Positions 48,689-60,232 of a stretch of 64,000 nt of DNA are shown here, piece by piece. The translations under genes were made by a program, and so were the position numbers. Below the pieces are notes generated by a model that saw nothing but the letters and a program-made list of their open reading frames with translations, made no database searches and had not been told where the DNA came from. This stretch comes from Sphingomonas aerolata (GTDB taxonomy: Bacteria > Pseudomonadota > Alphaproteobacteria > Sphingomonadales > Sphingomonadaceae), in NCBI RefSeq assembly GCF_003046295.1, contig NZ_PZZN01000001.1, positions 1,198,812-1,262,811 on the forward strand, given 5' to 3'. Positions within the stretch are counted from its first letter, which is position 1; each line of letters opens with the position of its first letter.

Positions 48689-48768
48689 CGTGCCGACTGA
48701 TGCACGGGGCGACAGGCAAACCGCAAGGGGCGATTGCCCGAAACCGCCCGCCGCCCTATTTTGCCGGA

Positions 48769-49437
48769 ATGACAAAGACCTCCCTGCCGCCGCTGCGTGC
48801 CGCGATCATCCCCGTCACGCCGATCCAGCAGAACTGCACGTTGCTGTGGTGCACCGCGACGATGAAGGCGGCGGTGGTCGATCCCGGCGGCGACCTGCCG
48901 CGAATCAAGGCGGCGATCGCGGAGGCGGGTGTGACGGTCGAGAAGATCCTGCTGACGCACGGGCATATCGACCATGCCGGCGAGGCGAAGGCGCTGGCCG
49001 ACGATCTGGCAGTGCCGATCGAGGGGCCACACAAGGCCGACCGTTTCTGGCTCCAGCGGCTCGACCAGGACGGGCCGAAATACGGGATCGCGGGCGTCAA
49101 TTTCGAACCCGACCGGTGGCTGGTCGAGGGCGACCGGGTGTCGGTCGGCGATCTCGTTCTCGATGTCTACGAGACGCCGGGGCACACCGAAGGCCATGTG
49201 ATCTTCCATCACGCGCCATCGAAATTCGCGCAGGTCGGCGACGTGCTGTTCCAGGGGTCGGTCGGACGATCGGACATGCCCGGCGGCAATCACCGCGTGC
49301 TGCTGTCCTCGATCGTCGAGAAGCTGTGGCCGCTGGGCAGCGACACGAGCTTCATCCCGGGGCACGGCCCGGCGAGCACGTTCGCGCATGAACGTGCGAC
49401 GAACCTGTTCGTGAGCGATCGGGCGCTGGCGGCGTAG
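48769..49437 (+). CDS. MBL fold hydrolase, glyoxalase II-like
   Basis: The 222-residue metallo-beta-lactamase fold enzyme has the zinc motif THGHIDHAGE, then ETPGHTEGHVIFH, QVGDVLFQGSVGRSD and the terminal IPGHGP histidine. The short length matches YcbL/GloB2-like proteins, which hydrolyse glutathione thioesters or related thioesters. The exact substrate is unclear. It is divergent from the PabB-PabC gene (80-base gap). A family A repeat follows. Confidence 0.9.
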   Translation: MTKTSLPPLRAAIIPVTPIQQNCTLLWCTATMKAAVVDPGGDLPRIKAAIAEAGVTVEKILLTHGHIDHAGEAKALADDLAVPIEGPHKADRFWLQRLDQDGPKYGIAGVNFEPDRWLVEGDRVSVGDLVLDVYETPGHTEGHVIFHHAPSKFAQVGDVLFQGSVGRSDMPGGNHRVLLSSIVEKLWPLGSDTSFIPGHGPASTFAHERATNLFVSDRALAA

Positions 49438-49500
49438 GTCCCTGTTCTCCCGCGGAGGCGGAAGGACACCGGGAAGCAGATGTCCAACGCGCCAATCACC

Positions 49501-49604
49501 CCACCCCGGCGAAGGCCGGGGCCCAGTTGGGGGACCAAGATTGGCGGAGGTAGCGCGCCGTTACTGCAACCTTCCCAACTGGACCCCGGCTTTCGCCGGG
49601 GTGG
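49501..49604. repeat. Intergenic inverted-pair repeat, family A copy 3
   Basis: CCACCCCGGCGAAGGCCGGG and GCCCAGTTGG on the left face CCAACTGGACCCCGGC...CGCCGGGGTGG on the right. The spacer differs from copies 1, 2 and 4, keeping only GTTACTGC-like sequence. It lies between the MBL gene and the convergent M28 gene. Confidence 0.78.
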
Positions 49605-49624
49605 TAGCGAGAGTGGGCTAAGTC

Positions 49625-51286
49625 CTACTTCCGCTCCCCCGCGCTTTCAGCCCGGACCGACTTGAACTCGGAGTCGTCGCGCCACTCCGGCCACAAGCGG
49701 CTGTTCGCCAGCTTCGTGCCGATCGTCTTAAACAGACCGACATCCTGCGCCGCGCCGCGCAGATCCCAGTCCGACTCCCACGCGTCGCACGTCTGGTGAT
49801 AGCATTTCATATAGCCGTCGAGCCACGCCTGCCCCGCCGGGCGCCCGCCCGTCACGAGGTCGGACGCGCCGCTGATCGCCATCAGCAACAGCGTCGGCAC
49901 GCCGCGCCGTGCAACCGAGAAATGATCCGCGCGGTAGAACAGCCCCCGTTCGGGGAGCGCTTCGGGGGTTACGACGCGGCCCTGCGCCTTCGCCGCATCG
50001 CCCAGCATGTCCTCGAGGCTGTTCTGACCCGCGCCGACCAGCAGGACGTCGCGCGCCGGCCCTGCCGTCTGGAGAATGTCGAGCGTCAGGTTGGCGACCG
50101 TCTTCGCCGCGTGATAGACCGGTTTTACCGCATAGGTTTCCGACCCGAGCAGCCCCCGCTCCTCCCCGCTCCACAACGCGAAGACGAGGCTGCGGTCGGT
50201 GCGCGGCGCGGCGGCAAAGCTGCGGGCAAGGCCGAGCACGCCCGCGACGCCGAGCGCGTCGTCATTGGCACCCGGGCGGATCGTGCGCCCCTGCGCATCG
50301 GGCGCGCCGACGCCATACGCATCCCAATGCGCCCCGAACATCACCACTTCGTCGGGACGGGTCTTGCCGGGCAGCATCGCCAGCACGTTGCGGCTCTCCG
50401 CCGTGTCATGACGGACGGGAAGGTCGGTCGTGAACCGCTGCTTCAGCGCGACGGGGCGGAAATCGCTATGCCGCGCGGCCTTGCGCAATGTGGCGAGGTT
50501 GAGCCCGGAGGCGGCGAACAGCCGGGTCGCGGCGGCCCCTTCGATCCACCCCTGCAGCAGCACGCGCGAGGTCGGATCCTCGCGCACGATGTCGTAATTC
50601 TCGCCCGCGGGTGCGGTGACCGTCGCCCAGCCATAGCCGGCACCCGGCGTGTCGTGGACGATCAGCGCCGCCACCGCGCCGCGCCGCGCGGCCTCCTCGA
50701 ACTTGTAGGCCCAGCGTCCATAATAGGTCATGCGGCGATCGCCGAACCGGCCCTTCGCGTCGTCGCCCGCCACCGCCTCGAAATCGGGGTCGTTGACCAG
50801 GAAGACCGCGACCTTGCCCTTCAGGTCGAGACCCTTGAAGTCGTCCCAGCCGCGTTCGGGCGCGGTGACGCCGTAGCCGACAAAGACCATCGGCGCGTCG
50901 GCGATCGCGACGCGGTCGACCCCGCGCACCGTGCTGAGATAGACGTCGCGGCCCTGGACCAGCGGCGTGGCCCCGGCGCGCACGCTGCCCTGCGCCAGCC
51001 GCGTGTGGACCAGCGGCACCGCCTGCGTCCAGCTGCCGTCTGGCCCGCCCGGCGACAGCTTCATCGCCTTGAACTGCGCGATGAGCCAGTTGATCGTCCT
51101 GGTTTCGCCCGCGGTTCCCGGTGCCCGGCCCTCGAACGCGTCCGACGCCAGCGTCCTGACATCGGCGGACAGATGCTCGGGCGAGATGGCGTCCTGCGCC
51201 TGGCCGTCCTTCGCAAGGCCGGGCGTCGCGACCGCGAACAGCATCGGCGTGGCGAGGAGGGCGGCGACATTCCGGACGATGCTCAT
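49625..51286 (-). CDS. M28 family aminopeptidase, exported
   Basis: The 553-residue protein has a signal peptide (ALLATPMLFAVATPGLA), a PA domain insert (about 150-280) and the M28 zinc peptidase core. The zinc ligands are seen in FGAHWDAYG, NDDALGVAG, WSGEERGLLGS, ILQTAGP and YRADHFSVARRG. M28 enzymes release N-terminal residues from peptides in the periplasm. The start at 51286 overlaps the MAPEG gene's stop by four bases, so they are coupled. A long upstream frame extension contains the MAPEG sequence in another frame and is rejected. Confidence 0.9.
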   Translation of the reverse strand: MSIVRNVAALLATPMLFAVATPGLAKDGQAQDAISPEHLSADVRTLASDAFEGRAPGTAGETRTINWLIAQFKAMKLSPGGPDGSWTQAVPLVHTRLAQGSVRAGATPLVQGRDVYLSTVRGVDRVAIADAPMVFVGYGVTAPERGWDDFKGLDLKGKVAVFLVNDPDFEAVAGDDAKGRFGDRRMTYYGRWAYKFEEAARRGAVAALIVHDTPGAGYGWATVTAPAGENYDIVREDPTSRVLLQGWIEGAAATRLFAASGLNLATLRKAARHSDFRPVALKQRFTTDLPVRHDTAESRNVLAMLPGKTRPDEVVMFGAHWDAYGVGAPDAQGRTIRPGANDDALGVAGVLGLARSFAAAPRTDRSLVFALWSGEERGLLGSETYAVKPVYHAAKTVANLTLDILQTAGPARDVLLVGAGQNSLEDMLGDAAKAQGRVVTPEALPERGLFYRADHFSVARRGVPTLLLMAISGASDLVTGGRPAGQAWLDGYMKCYHQTCDAWESDWDLRGAAQDVGLFKTIGTKLANSRLWPEWRDDSEFKSVRAESAGERK

Positions 51287-51726
51287 GCGCGACCCTCGAT
51301 CGGTGCCGTCTGGAACGTCGTGACCGACGGCGTGGTACCGGCCTGATAGGCGATCGTGAGCGCCCAGCCCGCGAGCAGCGCCATCAGCGCCCAGGTCGCG
51401 AGTGCGCCACCGGCGCGCGGCAGGTTCGACGTCGTCTTGTCCATGCCGAAGGCGTGCGCGATTCGCGCGACGACGAAAACGACCCCGGCGATCCACAACC
51501 AGCGGGGCGATCCGCCACCCAGTTCGATCAGCGCGAACAGGATCAGGATGAAGGGCGCATATTCGACGAAGTTCGCCTGCGCGCGCATCCGCCCCTGCAG
51601 GACCGGATTGCCATTGTCGCCCAGCAGGACATTGTCCTTGAGGCGAGTCGGCACGATCCGGAAGGCCAGCCAGAGATTGATGACCGCGGCCGCGGCGGCG
51701 ATCGTCAGGGTTACGGGCAGGATCAT
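51283..51726 (-). CDS. MAPEG family membrane protein
   Basis: The 147-residue protein has four membrane helices. The MAPEG pattern is visible in RLKDNVLLGDNG, RMRAQANFVEYAPF and IARIAHAFGM-type blocks. MAPEG members are glutathione-linked or eicosanoid enzymes in eukaryotes; bacterial homologues may be microsomal glutathione transferases. GAGGAA lies nine bases before the ATG at 51726. It overlaps the M28 gene start. Confidence 0.88.
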   Translation of the reverse strand: MILPVTLTIAAAAAVINLWLAFRIVPTRLKDNVLLGDNGNPVLQGRMRAQANFVEYAPFILILFALIELGGGSPRWLWIAGVVFVVARIAHAFGMDKTTSNLPRAGGALATWALMALLAGWALTIAYQAGTTPSVTTFQTAPIEGRA

Positions 51727-51783
51727 GCAGCTTATTCCTCGATGTTTCCGGTGTGCGCGGGTCGTGCCACTGTGCCACCATGC

Positions 51784-51811
51784 TTGCAACGCAGGCGATT
51801 ATCGCTATAGC
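51784..51811 (+). promoter_or_regulatory. Candidate promoter for rpmF-plsX-fabH
   Basis: TTGCAA (51784-51789) and TATAGC (51806-51811) are spaced by 16 bases in the 207-base space before rpmF. A small hairpin (AGTCGG-TTG-CCGACT, 51866-51880) lies in the leader. The hexamers fit a housekeeping promoter reasonably but not perfectly. Confidence 0.45.
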
Positions 51812-51933
51812 GCCACGCTTCGCGATGCGTCAGGCCGTATGGTAGCTCACGCGGCCGACCTTAACAGTCGGTTGCCGACTCCTTCGTCCGGGCCTATCGG
51901 AGCCCCGACCTTTATAAAGAACAAGGTGCCGAA

Positions 51934-52113
51934 ATGGCCGTCCCCAAGAGAAAAACCTCGCCCTCCAAGCGCGGCATGCGCCGTGGCCACGATTCGCTGA
52001 CGATCGCGGCATTTCAGGAGTGCCCGAACTGTGGCGAACTCAAGCGCCCGCATAACCTCTGCACGTCTTGCGGCCATTACAACGGTCGCGAAATCCTTTC
52101 GGTCGAGGGCTGA
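51934..52113 (+). CDS. rpmF: 50S ribosomal protein L32
   Basis: The 59-residue bL32 starts [20 protein letters not shown]. Two CxxC pairs (ECPNCGE and CTSCGHYNG) form a zinc site. It occupies its usual place before plsX and is co-transcribed with it in most proteobacteria. AAGGTG lies about eight bases before the ATG. Confidence 0.96.
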   Translation: MAVPKRKTSPSKRGMRRGHDSLTIAAFQECPNCGELKRPHNLCTSCGHYNGREILSVEG

Positions 52114-52140
52114 GCCCTTACCTGAGCGAAGGACGTGAGC

Positions 52141-53169
52141 ATGCCCGACAGCGCCTGGATCGCCGTCGATGCGATGGGTGGCGATGACGGGCTGGCGGTA
52201 ATGCTGGCGGGCGTCGCGCGTGCGCGACGCCAGTTTGACGGCATGCATTTCCTGCTGGTCGGTGACGAAACCGCGATTCGCGACGGGCTGAAAGCTCATC
52301 CGAATCTCGAACTCAACTCCGAGATCGTCCATGCCCCCGAGGTGGTTGGCTCAAGCGACAAGCCGAGCCAGGCGATTCGTCGCGCCAAAACGACATCGAT
52401 GGGCATCGCCATCGATCTCGTCAAAAAGGGGCGTGCTGCAGCCGCGGTCTCGAGCGGCAACACGGGCGCGCTGATGGCGATGGCCAAGCTGTCGCTCAGG
52501 ACGCTGCCGGGCATCGATCGCCCGGCGCTCGCCGCGCGTCTCCCGACGCTTGGCGACACCGACATGGTGATGCTCGACCTCGGTGCGAATACCGAGTGCG
52601 ATGCGCGCAACCTTGTCCAGTTCGCGATCATGGGCGGCGCCTATGCACGCACCGCACTCGACATCGCCCATCCGCGTGTCGCGCTGCTCAATATCGGCAG
52701 CGAGGACATGAAGGGCACCGACGAGATTCGCGAGGCCGCCGCCATGCTGCGCGCGACGCCCAAGCTCGACATGGATTTCACCGGCTTCATCGAAGGCGAC
52801 CGGCTGTCGCGCGGCGATGTCGACGTCGTCGTATGCGACGGCTTTTCGGGCAATATCGCGCTCAAGACCGCCGAGGGCACTGCGCGATTCGTCGCCGACC
52901 TGCTCAAGCGCGCGTTCCGCAGCTCGGTCCGGTCGAAGCTCGGCTTCCTGATTTCGAAGCCCGCGACCGAATTGCTGCGCGATCATCTCGATCCCAATAA
53001 TCACAACGGCGCGGTGTTTCTCGGGCTCAACGGCATCGTCGTCAAAAGCCATGGCGGCGCCAATGAGCGCGGCGTGGCGACGGCGATCGGCAACGCCGCC
53101 AAGATGGTGAGAAACGACCTCGTCCGCCGGATCAGCGACGATCTGGGCAACGTCAAGGAAGCCGCATGA
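52141..53169 (+). CDS. plsX: Phosphate acyltransferase PlsX
   Basis: PlsX makes acyl phosphate from acyl-ACP for phospholipid synthesis. The 342-residue product shows [41 protein letters not shown] and [14 protein letters not shown]. The ATG at 52141 is chosen because GAAGGA (52128-52133) lies seven bases upstream; a GTG at 52135 is in frame but too close. It overlaps fabH by four bases. Confidence 0.96.
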   Translation: MPDSAWIAVDAMGGDDGLAVMLAGVARARRQFDGMHFLLVGDETAIRDGLKAHPNLELNSEIVHAPEVVGSSDKPSQAIRRAKTTSMGIAIDLVKKGRAAAAVSSGNTGALMAMAKLSLRTLPGIDRPALAARLPTLGDTDMVMLDLGANTECDARNLVQFAIMGGAYARTALDIAHPRVALLNIGSEDMKGTDEIREAAAMLRATPKLDMDFTGFIEGDRLSRGDVDVVVCDGFSGNIALKTAEGTARFVADLLKRAFRSSVRSKLGFLISKPATELLRDHLDPNNHNGAVFLGLNGIVVKSHGGANERGVATAIGNAAKMVRNDLVRRISDDLGNVKEAA

Positions 53170-54134
53170 TCCGTTCGGTCATTACCGGCACCGGATCGGC
53201 CCTGCCGGTCCGCCGCGTCTCGAATGCGCAGCTGGCGGAACAGGTCGACACCAGCGACGAATGGATCGTCGAGCGCACCGGCATCCGGTTCCGCCATATC
53301 GCCGGCGAAGGTGAGACGACCGCGACTCTGGCGGCCGACGCCTGCCGCGCGGCTCTCGCTGCAGCTGGCGTGGACGCGCAGGACATCGACCTGATCGTGC
53401 TCGCCACCGCGACGCCCGACCAGACCTTCCCCGCCAGCGCGACCAAGGTGCAGGCGATGCTCGGCATCGACGACTGCGTCGCGTTCGACGTCGCCGCGGT
53501 CTGCTCGGGCTTTCTCTACGCGGTCCAGGTCGTCGACAGCATGATCCGCAGCGGCGTCGCCAAGCGCGCGCTGGTGATCGGCGCCGAGACGTTCAGCCGG
53601 ATCCTCGACTGGGAGGATCGCACGACCTGCGTCCTGTTCGGCGACGGCGCGGGCGCGATCGTGCTCGAGGCGCAGGACACCGCCGATGAGGGCGGACGCG
53701 GCATCCTGACCACCAAGCTGCACGCCGACGGGCGGCACAACCAGCTTCTCTATGTCGATGGCGGCGTCTCGACCACCGGGACGGTCGGCAAGCTCAGGAT
53801 GAAGGGCCGCGAGGTGTTTCGTCACGCGGTGACCAACCTTGCCGCCGTCATGACCGAATCGCTGGCGATGGCGGGCCTGTCCGCGGACCAGGTCGACTGG
53901 GTCGTGCCGCACCAGGCGAATGCCCGGATCCTCGACGCGACCGCGCGCAAGCTGGGCCTTGCCCCCGAGCGCGTCGTCGTCACCGTCGACCAGCATGCCA
54001 ACACCTCCGCGGCGTCGGTGCCGCTCGCGCTCGACGTGGCGGTCCGTGACGGACGGATCCAGCAGGGCCAGATCGTCGTGCTCGAGGCGATGGGTGGCGG
54101 CTTTACTTGGGGTGCGGCCGTCATCCGCTTCTAA
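53166..54134 (+). CDS. fabH: Beta-ketoacyl-ACP synthase III
   Basis: FabH starts fatty acid synthesis by condensing acetyl-CoA (or another acyl-CoA) with malonyl-ACP. The 322-residue product has the catalytic triad C113 ([10 protein letters not shown]), H249 (VPHQANAR) and N279 ([10 protein letters not shown]). The ATGA overlap with plsX points to coupling. A small hairpin (54137-54155) separates it from ihfA. Confidence 0.97.
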   Translation: MIRSVITGTGSALPVRRVSNAQLAEQVDTSDEWIVERTGIRFRHIAGEGETTATLAADACRAALAAAGVDAQDIDLIVLATATPDQTFPASATKVQAMLGIDDCVAFDVAAVCSGFLYAVQVVDSMIRSGVAKRALVIGAETFSRILDWEDRTTCVLFGDGAGAIVLEAQDTADEGGRGILTTKLHADGRHNQLLYVDGGVSTTGTVGKLRMKGREVFRHAVTNLAAVMTESLAMAGLSADQVDWVVPHQANARILDATARKLGLAPERVVVTVDQHANTSAASVPLALDVAVRDGRIQQGQIVVLEAMGGGFTWGAAVIRF

Positions 54135-54136
54135 AC

Positions 54137-54155
54137 GCAACTGAAAGCCAGTTGC
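54137..54155 (+). terminator. Weak hairpin between fabH and ihfA
   Basis: GCAACTG-AAAGC-CAGTTGC is a perfect 7-bp stem three bases past the fabH stop, followed by AATTTG. It may partly terminate, leaving ihfA to a promoter of its own in the following 70 bases. Confidence 0.45.
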
Positions 54156-54228
54156 AATTTGTCCGATAAAGCTCTTCCGATGATCACGCTGCTTGTGTAG
54201 GTACCGCAATGGGTGTGGGAGTTTCGGA

Positions 54229-54528
54229 ATGACAATGACGGGTACGCTGACACGAGCCGATCTAGCCGAATCGCTTCATCGCGAAATCGGACTTTCGCGA
54301 TCGGATGCCTCAAAAGTCGTCGAACAGATCCTGACCGAGATGTGCGAAGCGCTGACCAGCGGGCAGAATGTCAAGATTTCCGGCTTCGGTACGTTCGTTC
54401 TGCGCGACAAGGGCGAGCGCATCGGTCGCAACCCCAAGACGGGCGTCGAGGTGCCGATCGCACCGCGCCGCGTGCTGACGTTCCGCGCAAGCCAGATGAT
54501 GCGCGAACGCATCGTCGGCGCAGGCTGA
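54229..54528 (+). CDS. ihfA: Integration host factor alpha subunit
   Basis: IHF is a DNA-bending protein. The 99-residue product has [19 protein letters not shown], the core [13 protein letters not shown] and the beta-arm tip GRNPKTG. GGGAG sits seven bases before the ATG at 54229; another ATG at 54235 is possible. IHF beta would be elsewhere. It is followed directly by a MerR-type gene, a conserved alphaproteobacterial pairing. Confidence 0.95.
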   Translation: MTMTGTLTRADLAESLHREIGLSRSDASKVVEQILTEMCEALTSGQNVKISGFGTFVLRDKGERIGRNPKTGVEVPIAPRRVLTFRASQMMRERIVGAG

Positions 54529-54536
54529 GGCACGCG

Positions 54537-54896
54537 ATGCCGGACAGTTCCGGCAAGGCCAGTACCGCATTCCGGACCATCGGCGAACTGTCGAACGATA
54601 CCGGCTTGCCACAGCATATCCTGCGCTACTGGGAAACGCGTTTTCCCCAGCTCCGACCGCTCCAGCGTGCCGGGAATCGTCGCTATTACCGCGTCGAGGA
54701 CGTCGCGCTGGTGCGCCGGATCGACCAGCTGCTCAATCGCGACGGCTATACCGTGCGCGGCGTACAGCAGCTGCTGGCCGCCGAAAAGGGCGCACCGCCC
54801 GCGGTCGCTCCCGAGATCGTTGCGCCCGCCGAGACGCCGATCACGTCACTGCGCGCGATCCGCGACATGCTCGCCGAGGCCCTGGCCGCGGATTGA
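54537..54896 (+). CDS. MerR family transcriptional regulator
   Basis: The 119-residue protein has an N-terminal MerR winged HTH (FRTIGELSNDTGLPQHILRYWETRFPQL, with RRYYRVEDVALVRRI). The short C-terminal part ends in an Ala-rich helix and lacks a recognisable effector domain. It lies eight bases after ihfA in the same operon, as in many alphaproteobacteria. Its ligand and targets are unknown. Confidence 0.92.
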   Translation: MPDSSGKASTAFRTIGELSNDTGLPQHILRYWETRFPQLRPLQRAGNRRYYRVEDVALVRRIDQLLNRDGYTVRGVQQLLAAEKGAPPAVAPEIVAPAETPITSLRAIRDMLAEALAAD

Positions 54897-54914
54897 TCCG
54901 CATGCCTGCCGGTT

Positions 54915-54942
54915 CGTCATCCTCGCGCGGGCGGGGATGACG
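54915..54942. repeat. Short family C-like hairpin
   Basis: CGTCATCC-TCGCGCGGGCGG-GGATGACG is a 28-base hairpin. Its arms match the ends of the 16594 element. It lies between the convergent merR-type and prfC genes and may act as a terminator for both. Confidence 0.65.
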
Positions 54943-54957
54943 ATCGATGGCGGTCCC

Positions 54958-56526
<1,569 letters not shown>

Positions 56527-56649
56527 GGCGTGGGTCCGGGGAGCCTGTCGCGGCTCGCAAAGAAGGTTGGGCCGGGAGTCCGGCGGTCATGCTGCCGCTC
56601 TTGGCAGATGCGGGGGCCGGAGGACAGGGGGGCCGTCGAGCGATAGCTG

Positions 56650-56749
56650 CTCCCCGCCCCTTCAGGGGAGGGGCTGGGGGTGGGGTGTCATCATAAGCGT
56701 GGTGCTTGCGGGGCCCCCCACCACAATTCCTCCCCTGAAGGGGAGGGGC
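56650..56749. repeat. Intergenic inverted-pair repeat, family E
   Basis: CTCCCCGCCCCTTCAGGGGAGGGGCTGGGGG on the left faces CCCCCACCACAATTCCTCCCCTGAAGGGGAGGGG on the right. Each arm contains its own CCCCTTCAGGGG-type hairpin. It lies between prfC and the epimerase gene and ends two bases before the epimerase stop codon. Confidence 0.75.
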
Positions 56750-56751
56750 TT

Positions 56752-57627
56752 TCAGGGGAGCAGCGTTACGCGGAGTGCGATGCTCTTTGTGGCGCCTGCA
56801 GCGATCTCGAACATGCCGGGCTTGGCGCGGAAGTCGCCGTCATAGCCTTCGGGGTCGGCGATGCCGTGCCACGGCTCGACACAGACATAGGCCGCGCCCG
56901 GCTTGGTCCAGAGGCCGAGCATCGGCGTGTCGGGGAAGTCGATCCGCAGCTGCGGGCCGGTCTCGGCGCCATAGGTGACCGAATCGGACCGGACCGAATC
57001 CCAGACCAGCGCATCCTTTGCGAACAGCGCGTCCTGCAGGCGCAGCGTCCGCCCCTCCAGCGGCGAGGGCCGCTCCCCCTCCGCGATCGTGCCGTCGTCG
57101 GCGATCATGCGCAGCGCATCGGGCTCGTCGGCCGAGAAGACGATGCGGTGGTCGGCGCGATCCTCCCCGTAAGGCAGCGGCCAGGCGAAGGCGGGGTGGA
57201 AGCCGAAGCTCGCCGGAAGCGACTGCTCCGCGGGGTTGGTGATCGCGACGTCGACGCTCAGCGTCGCGTCGACCAGCGCGAACGTTACCGTCAGCCGGAA
57301 GTCGAACGGATAGACCGCGCGTGTCTCGGGCGTCGCCTCGAGCGTGAAGGCGACCGATCCGGGCTGCTGCTCGGATACCGCGAATGCCATGCGCCGCGCG
57401 AAGCCGTGCTGCTTCATCGAATATTCGGCGCCGTCGACGCGGATCGTGTCGCGGTAGGGGCGACCGACGACGGGGAAGAGGATCGGTGCGTGGCCGGTCC
57501 AATAGGCCGGGTCGGCATTGGTCATCAGCTCGCGCCCGTCTGCATCCTTCAGCGACGTGAGCTCGGCCCCGAGCGGGTTGATCTGCGCAGTGAGGTGGTC
57601 GTTGGCGATCGTGATCAGGTCGGTCAT
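56752..57627 (-). CDS. Aldose 1-epimerase family protein
   Basis: The 291-residue protein is a galactose mutarotase-like beta-sandwich enzyme (LGAELTSLKDADGRELM, TGHAPILFPVVGR, MKQHGFARRM, FGFHPAFAWPL). The catalytic His pair appears as KQHGFAR and GFHPAF. It is probably a hexose or hexose-phosphate epimerase of the YihR/YeaD type. AAGGA lies before the ATG at 57627. Confidence 0.9.
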   Translation of the reverse strand: MTDLITIANDHLTAQINPLGAELTSLKDADGRELMTNADPAYWTGHAPILFPVVGRPYRDTIRVDGAEYSMKQHGFARRMAFAVSEQQPGSVAFTLEATPETRAVYPFDFRLTVTFALVDATLSVDVAITNPAEQSLPASFGFHPAFAWPLPYGEDRADHRIVFSADEPDALRMIADDGTIAEGERPSPLEGRTLRLQDALFAKDALVWDSVRSDSVTYGAETGPQLRIDFPDTPMLGLWTKPGAAYVCVEPWHGIADPEGYDGDFRAKPGMFEIAAGATKSIALRVTLLP

Positions 57628-57692
57628 TGGGGTCCTTCCTTCGTGGTCGAACACGCGGGTCTTCAAAACGCTCATCGGACAACCCGGCGGCC

Positions 57693-57796
57693 CCACCCCG
57701 GCGAAGGCCGGGGTCCAGTTGGAAAGGTGGAAGTAACGAGGGACTGTCCGCCGTTACACCCGTTCCTCAACTGGGCCCCGGCCTTCGCCGGGGTGG
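57693..57796. repeat. Intergenic inverted-pair repeat, family A copy 4
   Basis: The left unit CCACCCCGGCGAAGGCCGGGG plus TCCAGTTGG, the spacer AAAGGTGGAAGTAAC and the inverted right unit match copies 1 and 2 closely. It lies between the epimerase gene and pheT, both on the minus strand, in a 190-base space. Confidence 0.8.
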
Positions 57797-57817
57797 TGTT
57801 GGAGGGTGAGGAGACGC

Positions 57818-60232
57818 TCAGACGCGCAGGCTCGCGCCCTGCTTCGCTGCCGCCGCGACGACCTTGTCCGCGACCGCCTTCAGCTCCTCGTCGGTGAAGC
57901 TCTTGGCGGTGGGTTGCAGGACGATCTCGACCGCGACCGACTTGTGGCCGTCCTCGACGCCCTGGCCGGTGAACACGTCGAACACGCGCGCCGAGACGAT
58001 CGCGGCCTTGTCGGCGCCCTTGACCGCACGGACCAGCGCATCGGTCGCAAGCGCCATCGGCACGAGGAACGCGAAGTCGCGGCGGACCGCCTGCAACGCC
58101 GGCGGCGTGTAGGCCGGGCGGGCGAAGCCCGAGGCCCGCTTGGGCGGGATCGCGTCGAGATAGATCTCTACCGCGGCGACCGCGCCGTCGAGGTCGAACG
58201 CCTTCAGCACCAGCGGATGCAGCATGCCGAAGCTCGCCAGCACCGTCTTCGGCCCGAGCCGGAGCGTGCCCGACTGACCCGGATGCCAGGCATCACCCGC
58301 CTCCCCCATGACCTGCAGATTGTCGACCGGTGTGCCGGCAGCAGCGAGCAGTGCGAGCGCTTCGGCCTTCGCATCATAGGCGTCGAAGCTCGCGGCCTTG
58401 CCCTCGCGCCAGCCGCGCGGGCGGCGGTCGCCCGCCAGCACCACGCCGAGCGTCGCGCGTTCTGCGTCGGCAAGATAGCGGCGACCGATCTCGAACAGGC
58501 GGACACTCTGCTGGCCACGCTTGAGGTTGCGCCCCGTCGCGGCGAGCAGGCCGGGGAGCAGCGAGGGGCGCATGACCTTCAGGTCTTCGCTGATCGGGTT
58601 GGCGAGCGTCCACGCGCCGCCGCCGAAGGGTGCGGCTTCGGCCTCCGAAAGGAAGCTCCACGTCACCGCCTCGTCGAGGCCGCGGGCGGCGGCGGCGCGA
58701 CGCGCGCGGCGTTCGAGCTTCTGCTCGGGCGTGGCGGTCGGCTTGGCGACGCCGGGCATGCGCGGCAGCGGAGTCGAGGGGATATTGTCGATGCCCTCGA
58801 TCCGGACGACTTCCTCGACCAGGTCGGCGGGGCCGTCGACGTCGCGGCGCCAGCTCGGGACCGTCACCGGCCATTTGCCCTCGATCGTCGAGAACAGCGC
58901 ATCGCTGAACGCATCCGCGCTCTTGATCGCACCGATCGTGAAGCCGAGCGACAGCAGCGTGCGGGCCTGGCGTTCGGGGGCGACGTGGAGGCCGCCGAGG
59001 TCTGCGCTGAGGCGCGGATCGTAGTGCACGACGCGAGGTTCGAGCGGTGGCTCGCCCGAGCGCGTGACCTCACTCGCGGTGCCGCCGCATACGTGGAGCA
59101 CGAGCGCGGTGGCGATCGCGAGGCCGTCTTCGAGGAAGGCGGGGTCGACGCCGCGTTCGAAGCGGCTGCGCGCGTCGGAGGTGAGCGTGAGCTTCTGGCC
59201 GGTGCGCGCGATATGGTCGGGATCGAAATAGGCGCATTCGATCAGCACGTCGGTGGTGTCGGCCGAGACGCCCGAATGCTCGCCGCCCATGATGCCGCCG
59301 ATGTCGTGCACCGCCACGTCGTCGGCGATGACGGTCATGCTGGCGTCGAGCGTGTAGGTCTTGCCGTTGAGCGCGACGACCTGTTCGCCGTCCTTGGCTT
59401 TCCGCGCGACGAGGCCGCCCGACAGCTTGGCGCGGTCATAGACGTGCAGCGGCCGGCCGAGGTCGATCATCAGGTAGTTGGTGATGTCGACGAGTGCGGA
59501 GATCGGCTTCTGGCCGATCGCGAGCAGGCTGCGACGCATCCAGTCGGGGGAGTCGCCGTTGGTCACGCCGGTGACGGTCTGCGCGAAGAAGGCGGGGCAG
59601 CCCGTGGCGTCCTCGGTGCGGACCGATGGCCCTGCCCCGTCGGTGACGATGGGATCGAAGATCAGCGGCGTGAGCGTGCCCATGCCGGCTGCGGCGAGGT
59701 CTCGCGCAATGCCGCGCACGCCCATGCAGTCCTGGCGGTTGGGGGTGATCGCGACGTCGATGACGGGATCGGTGAGCCCGGCATAATCCGGGTACGGCGT
59801 GCCGATCGGCGCGTCCTCGGGCAGCTCGATGATCCCGTCATGATCCTCGCCGAGTTCCAGCTCGCGCGTCGAGCACATCATGCCGTTCGATTCGACGCCG
59901 CGGATGCTCGCGAGCTTCAGCGTGACGTCGAGACCGGGGACGTAGGCGCCGGGCGCCCCGAACACGCCGACCAGCCCCGCGCGTGCATTGGGCGCGCCGC
60001 AGACGACCTGGAGCGGGCCGTCACCGGCGTCGACCGACAGGATCTGGAGCTTGTCAGCCTGCGGATGGCGTTCGGCGGTGAGGACCTTGGCGATCTTGAA
60101 GGCGGCAAGCTTCTCGCCGGGGTTCTCGACGCCTTCGACCTCGAGGCCGATCCGCGTCAGCGCGTCGACGATCTGGTCGAGCGTGGCGGTGGTGTCGAGA
60201 TGCTGCTTGAGCCAGCTGAGCGTGAACTTCAT
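57818..60232 (-). CDS. pheT: Phenylalanine-tRNA ligase beta subunit
   Basis: The 804-residue beta subunit of PheRS has the tRNA-binding EMAP-like domain ([20 protein letters not shown]), the B3/B4 editing region ([18 protein letters not shown]), B5 and a C-terminal anticodon-binding FDX domain ([28 protein letters not shown]). It starts [14 protein letters not shown], the standard N-terminus. It overlaps pheS by four bases. Confidence 0.97.
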   Translation of the reverse strand: MKFTLSWLKQHLDTTATLDQIVDALTRIGLEVEGVENPGEKLAAFKIAKVLTAERHPQADKLQILSVDAGDGPLQVVCGAPNARAGLVGVFGAPGAYVPGLDVTLKLASIRGVESNGMMCSTRELELGEDHDGIIELPEDAPIGTPYPDYAGLTDPVIDVAITPNRQDCMGVRGIARDLAAAGMGTLTPLIFDPIVTDGAGPSVRTEDATGCPAFFAQTVTGVTNGDSPDWMRRSLLAIGQKPISALVDITNYLMIDLGRPLHVYDRAKLSGGLVARKAKDGEQVVALNGKTYTLDASMTVIADDVAVHDIGGIMGGEHSGVSADTTDVLIECAYFDPDHIARTGQKLTLTSDARSRFERGVDPAFLEDGLAIATALVLHVCGGTASEVTRSGEPPLEPRVVHYDPRLSADLGGLHVAPERQARTLLSLGFTIGAIKSADAFSDALFSTIEGKWPVTVPSWRRDVDGPADLVEEVVRIEGIDNIPSTPLPRMPGVAKPTATPEQKLERRARRAAAARGLDEAVTWSFLSEAEAAPFGGGAWTLANPISEDLKVMRPSLLPGLLAATGRNLKRGQQSVRLFEIGRRYLADAERATLGVVLAGDRRPRGWREGKAASFDAYDAKAEALALLAAAGTPVDNLQVMGEAGDAWHPGQSGTLRLGPKTVLASFGMLHPLVLKAFDLDGAVAAVEIYLDAIPPKRASGFARPAYTPPALQAVRRDFAFLVPMALATDALVRAVKGADKAAIVSARVFDVFTGQGVEDGHKSVAVEIVLQPTAKSFTDEELKAVADKVVAAAAKQGASLRV

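Noticed and set aside
54897..54957. tRNA gene after the MerR-type gene
   Set aside because: Some alphaproteobacteria have a tRNA-Pro here; this stretch only contains a short hairpin repeat and no cloverleaf or TTCGA-type arm.
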